NCBI GenBank assembly: GCA_035591015.1
Contig: JAXIUW010207509.1
Span: 1 to 11,147, forward strand
Origin: Cephalothrix simula
Taxonomy: Eukaryota > Nemertea > Palaeonemertea > Archinemertea > Cephalotrichidae
Direction: 5' to 3'
DNA: 11,147 nucleotides
Shown here: positions 8,342 through 11,147 of the stretch, one piece after another
How the letters are laid out: each line of letters begins with the position of its first letter
Position numbering within the stretch: position 1 is the stretch's first letter
The notes under the pieces: model-generated
The model's database searches: none
Told to the model about the DNA's origin: nothing
The model's input: the letters and a program-made list of their open reading frames with translations, nothing else
Made by a program: the position numbers and the translations under genes

Positions 8342-8596
8342 GAGTGGCCACTGTTTCATGATTTTAATTTTCCCTGAGTTCCAGGACTCATCCCAAAAAT
8401 TCCCTGATTTTTTTCAGGGAAGCAAAAAAAAAAAATGGAAAAAATTAGCGGCATAATTTTATAATAACCGCAATAATGTTTCATACGTAAAGCAACAAAT
8501 TTTTATAGCGTAAAGCAGAATAAAAATTCCCTGACTTTTAAATACTAAATTGAAATTTTCCGACTTCTTCCTGGTTTCCAGATTTACCCTGAACAT
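8342..8596. mobile_element. Decayed TTCCCTGA-rich dispersed repeat
   Basis: The segment opens with gagtggccact and ttcatgattttaatt. It then carries repeated short phrases: ttccctgagttccagg (about 8370-8385), ttccctga (8400-8407) answered by tcaggga (8414-8420), ttccctgactttt (8527-8539) and ttaccctgaac (8584-8594). Phrases of this kind alternating ccctga and tccagg are familiar from short non-autonomous repeats scattered through many invertebrate genomes; I recall this as a pattern and cannot name the family. It encodes nothing and an A-run (8424-8435) interrupts it. Confidence 0.4.
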
Positions 8597-8735
8597 TAAG
8601 CAATGAATTAAAGGTACCGAATAAACTTATCATACTTTCAAAACTGAGACCAAATTAAGAAGTTTAAAAATTTTAAAAGGGTTTACCAAGTACAAGGGCT
8701 CTCAAATATACTTAAAACCAGCTTTCACAGGATGA

Positions 8736-8797
8736 AAACATGAATATTCATGACTATTTTACATAAGAAAAACTTGCATGTTCTAATTGAGCCTGAT
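8736..8797 (+). repeat. 62-bp exact direct repeat, copy 1
   Basis: Bases 8736-8797 are identical to 9239-9300 (offset 503). Similarity stops abruptly at both ends. The unit begins with a perfect 14-bp palindrome, catgaatattcatg (8739-8752), and ends with ttgagcctgat. Confidence 0.9.
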
Positions 8798-9238
8798 ACA
8801 TTATAAATGTTTATATGTTTTTCTTTTGTATGAACAAGTTTACACCAACAATTGTGATTTGTCACAAACGGATTAGTACTTCAGTAAGCTTTAATAATGT
8901 ATAATGACAGGAGTATCTCAGTACAAGAAGCTTGAAACACCACATAGTGGTCGAAAAAGTACATTCAACATTTGGAAATTAGGGCAAAAAGCTCGTATGC
9001 ATATTTCAGAAAGAAGTTTTTTATAGTTATTCCGCCAATAATATCTAAAGATACAAAGATATAAGGAGCTAAATATTACCAAAATATGATAATATCTCAT
9101 CAGATATCAAAGGTACTAGTAAATAAGCACAAGAAAGAAAACAGAAAGACAAAAAACAACACGCAAGACATCGCTACTGACAACTACTAAATAATAAGTT
9201 ACTAAAAATTTAATTTTGACTAGATTTGCCCGAAAACT

Positions 9239-9300
9239 AAACATGAATATTCATGACTATTTTACATAAGAAAAACTTGCATGTTCTAATTGAGCCTGAT
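9239..9300 (+). repeat. 62-bp exact direct repeat, copy 2
   Basis: This is the partner of 8736-8797, with no mismatch over 62 bases. The 441 bases between the copies (8798-9238) contain no recognisable gene or terminal-repeat structure. The perfect identity in otherwise diverging non-coding DNA implies a recent copy or gene conversion. Confidence 0.9.
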
Positions 9301-10051
9301 GGAAGGCCTGGAAGTGAAGGATTCCCGGGTTGAAAGGTTGACTAAAATGGACGCATTTTAAGTTTAAGGATCAAACATTTATGCTCATAATGTACTTTTT
9401 ACTTACACGTGACGAAAACGTAAAGAAGCAACTTAAGTACATATGGCAACTTACGTTTTTAAGCAGTAGCAACTCGCGTTTTGGTAACGTAAGTTACGCG
9501 TAAATTAATACGATATAATAAATTATCAACATTTTCGTTTGAGCTACAAAAGAATATATAATTTTTAATTAAAATTAACAAAGAACTACTAAGTGAAAAT
9601 AGACTATATTGACTAGGTAGCTATTTAGGAACTTACATGTATTTATGGTCATAATCTATTGAGAATCAAGCATAGAAGAAAACATTAAGTAGAAAATCTA
9701 GGAAAATAAATAAGATTTTTAAAGATAAAGAAAAGGAAACGAAAGAAAAGTATTTAAATAATCTTTGGGAGAAATTTTGACATTTCATTATAAAATTATC
9801 ACCCAATGGTTTGTCTTCATTATTATATAGTATATACACGGACATAATATAATTCTATAATATCCATTCTATATACACGATCGTGTAAATCATAATTATA
9901 ATGCAATATATAATATAATATTCCTATAAATCTGGACTGCATGATAAAAAACATTTACACGCGTATTTACAAATAAAAAATCTAAAACTAGATAAAAGAT
10001 GGCTTGCGTGACGCAAAAATAGCAAATATTGCACGTGAGTTTGCGCGCAAT
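9301..10051. other. Afadin-like gene 3' flank, palindrome-rich
   Basis: No coding region is seen. An inverted repeat aacttacgtt (9448-9457) against aacgtaagtt (9486-9495) encloses 28 bases and resembles paired bZIP half-sites. Perfect palindromes are tacacgatcgtgta (9874-9887) and ttgcgcgcaa (10041-10050); ttgcgtgacgcaa (10004-10016) is symmetric about one base, and an E-box CACGTG lies at 10032-10037. No canonical AATAAA is present on the minus strand between 10112 and about 9240; an ATTAAA-type variant lies near 9564. The poly(A) site of the afadin-like gene is therefore undetermined. Confidence 0.4.
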
Positions 10052-10119
10052 GTTATAAAAATTTTTTCGTAATCTTGATTACGGAGTTATAAAATTTTGT
10101 TCGTAATCTTGATTACGGA
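10052..10119. repeat. 34-bp tandem duplication spanning the afadin stop codon
   Basis: Two head-to-tail 34-bp units (10052-10085 and 10086-10119) differ at only a few bases in the T-run. Each ends with a hairpin-forming cgtaatcttgattacg (10068-10083 and 10102-10117). The second unit carries the real TAA stop (10115-10113 on the minus strand); the first carries an identical-looking copy in the 3' UTR. Confidence 0.9.
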
Positions 10120-11060
10120 GTTGCGAAGGAATTGGCAATCATTTGCTGCGTCCGCGACTGCCGAACTTTTTCTTTTGGTGTATTCTCCCCAGCTTCAGCC
10201 GCAAACATCTTCATCTTATCTTTGAACGACATTTTTTCACCAGGAGTGAAAGATGGATTCCCTGAAGGTGCACGATTTTCATTAACTCGCCGATTTCTAG
10301 GGTCATTGTATATTTCCTGTGACCCAATAACACCGGGTGTGCCCGACTGATAATTCATACTTAACCGCTGTTGTTCGGGCGTGCTAGCATTAACATTAAA
10401 ACGAGATTGTCCAACCTGAATATTGTTATCAGGGTTATTATTCACCTCCGGGTTAATATTTGACGAGAAAGTGACAGTCTTTTTTGGAGGCGGGGGCGGT
10501 CCAGGTTTTGAGGGCCGACCATAAGGCGCAGTAGGCGGAGCGTCATACGAAGTGCTAAGGGGGCGCTCAGGATGAGGATCGTACGACGAACTTAAAGGTC
10601 TATCACTTCTGGTTTGGTTATAGATATCATACGAAGATGCTCTAGTAGGAGGATTAGGTGCATTAGGCTCATAAGAATAGCTTGACCTGTTTGGTTGATA
10701 TGAAGTGCTTCCGTAGGACGGACGGTCCCTCTCTTCAACTCTTCGCCTCATCTCGCGTTCCTCTGCTTCACGGCGTTCTCGCTCTTCAGCCTCTCTGTTA
10801 AACCGTTCACGCCTCTCTTCCTCCTTCCTTAGCGTTTCTTCCGCCTCGCGCCTCACGCGTTCGCGACGTTCCTCCGCCTCTTTACGTTCGCGTTCCCATA
10901 TTTCTTCAGCCTCGCGTCTTTCCCGTTCGCGGCGTTCTTCTGCTTCTTTTCGTTCGCGTTCCCATCGTTCTTCAGCATCACGGCGTTCTTTTTCACGTAG
11001 TTCTTCTTCCTCACGTCGTTTATGTTCCTCGGCTTCACGTGCAGCTTGCTGTTCCTGTTC
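10113..11060 (-). CDS. AFDN: Afadin/canoe-like protein, last coding exon (C-terminal 315 residues)
   Basis: Afadin (canoe in flies) links nectin adhesion complexes to actin at adherens junctions. Only its C-terminus would be here; the RA, FHA, DIL and PDZ domains would be encoded off the right edge. The exon opens in phase 0 after the acceptor at 11062-11061 and is open for 315 codons; the GTG at 10856 is an internal Val, not a start. Residues 1 to about 113 are almost purely Glu/Arg/Lys/Ala, a long charged helix or coiled coil, with a 22-residue unit repeated (RREAEEIWERERKEAEERRE type). A Ser/Tyr/Pro-rich linker with repeated SSYD/TSYD phrases and a GPPPPPKK profilin/SH3-type motif follows. 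The last 75 residues contain GVIGSQEIYNDPRNRR and EKMSFKDKMKMFAAEAGE, which I recall as the conserved afadin tail. The family call rests on that memory; other E/R-rich junction proteins are less likely. Confidence 0.68.
   Translation of the reverse strand, partial: EQEQQAAREAEEHKRREEEELREKERRDAEERWERERKEAEERRERERREAEEIWERERKEAEERRERVRREAEETLRKEEERRERFNREAEERERREAEEREMRRRVEERDRPSYGSTSYQPNRSSYSYEPNAPNPPTRASSYDIYNQTRSDRPLSSSYDPHPERPLSTSYDAPPTAPYGRPSKPGPPPPPKKTVTFSSNINPEVNNNPDNNIQVGQSRFNVNASTPEQQRLSMNYQSGTPGVIGSQEIYNDPRNRRVNENRAPSGNPSFTPGEKMSFKDKMKMFAAEAGENTPKEKVRQSRTQQMIANSFATP
10854..10985 (-). repeat. 66-bp (22-residue) coding tandem repeat in the charged helix
   Basis: Codons at 10985-10920 and 10919-10854 encode two nearly identical 22-residue units: RRDAEERWERERK followed by EAEERRERE, and RREAEEIWERERK followed by EAEERRERV. 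A third, degraded unit starts RREAEETLRKEEE. Many differences between units are synonymous third-base changes (for example CGA/CGT, GAA/GAG), so selection has kept the protein repeat. Confidence 0.8.
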
Positions 11061-11147
11061 CTAAAAATCAAGAATATGATTTAAGAAAAGGTCCCAGGTT
11101 CGAGCCTTGCTTCTAGCGTGAACATATGACGAAATTATCAGAATGCC
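11061..11147 (-). other. Intron of the afadin-like gene with 3' splice acceptor
   Basis: Read on the minus strand, ttcttgatttttag ends at 11061 and directly precedes the open exon. The TAG of this acceptor is itself an in-frame stop, so the exon cannot continue further right. Composition turns AT-rich here, as expected of an intron. On the plus strand, ggttcgagcc at 11098-11107 resembles a tRNA B box, but no matching A box or tRNA fold is seen nearby. Confidence 0.65.

Noticed and set aside
8918-9100. Minus-strand open frame of 60 codons between the 62-bp repeats.
   Set aside because: No family resemblance, AT-rich composition, and short enough to be expected by chance.
10853-11071. Minus-strand frame rich in Lys/Asn/Arg overlapping the afadin-like exon, and a plus-strand frame at 10132-10350.
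   Set aside because: They are off-frame readings of the repetitive Glu/Arg codons and of the C-terminal coding sequence; the phase-0 frame extends through the whole exon to a proper acceptor.

Overview
The window looks like AT-rich nuclear DNA from an invertebrate animal. The evidence is an animal-specific headcase homologue, an afadin/canoe-like terminal exon behind a recognisable splice acceptor, long AT-rich spacers full of fold-back and dispersed repeats, poly(A)-type signals, and CCAAT/ETS/YY1-like promoter motifs. Nothing bacterial was seen (no operons, ribosome-binding sites or CRISPR). The phylum cannot be fixed from the sequence alone.

Layout. (1) Bases 1-230 appear to be the last coding exon of a plus-strand gene that I do not recognise, followed almost at once by a poly(A) signal at 242-247. 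The reading frame changes across a short direct repeat near base 65. (2) Bases 260-3857 lie between two convergent genes. They hold a GC-richer patch (about 940-1170) and a repeat complex at about 1550-2660, made of two adjacent long fold-backs that share a terminal module. The first would fold into a hairpin of about 200 bp. (3) Bases 3858-5276, minus strand, are a complete, uninterrupted headcase (HECA/hdc) coding region of 472 codons, with a CCAAT-containing GC-richer promoter area just upstream (about 5277-5460). (4) Bases 5500-10112 are mostly non-coding. They contain an isolated ETS plus YY1/TISU-like motif pair on the minus strand (7447-7471), a decayed dispersed repeat rich in TTCCCTGA (8342-8596), an exact 62-bp direct repeat (8736-8797 and 9239-9300), and several palindromes. 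(5) Bases 10113-11060, minus strand, are the last coding exon of an afadin/canoe-like gene: an E/R-rich helix with a 22-residue repeat, a Ser/Tyr/Pro-rich linker, and a conserved-looking C-terminal segment. The stop codon lies inside a 34-bp tandem duplication. An intron runs from 11061 to the right edge.

The genes do not form a pathway. Headcase is a cytoplasmic growth and differentiation regulator and afadin is an adherens-junction actin linker; they are neighbours on the same strand, about 4.8 kb apart. I found no convincing new multi-gene system. The most unusual items are the long fold-back complex, the frame-changing repeat in the first exon, the duplicated stop codon of the afadin-like gene, the exact 62-bp repeat, and the orphan promoter-like motif pair in the intergenic region.
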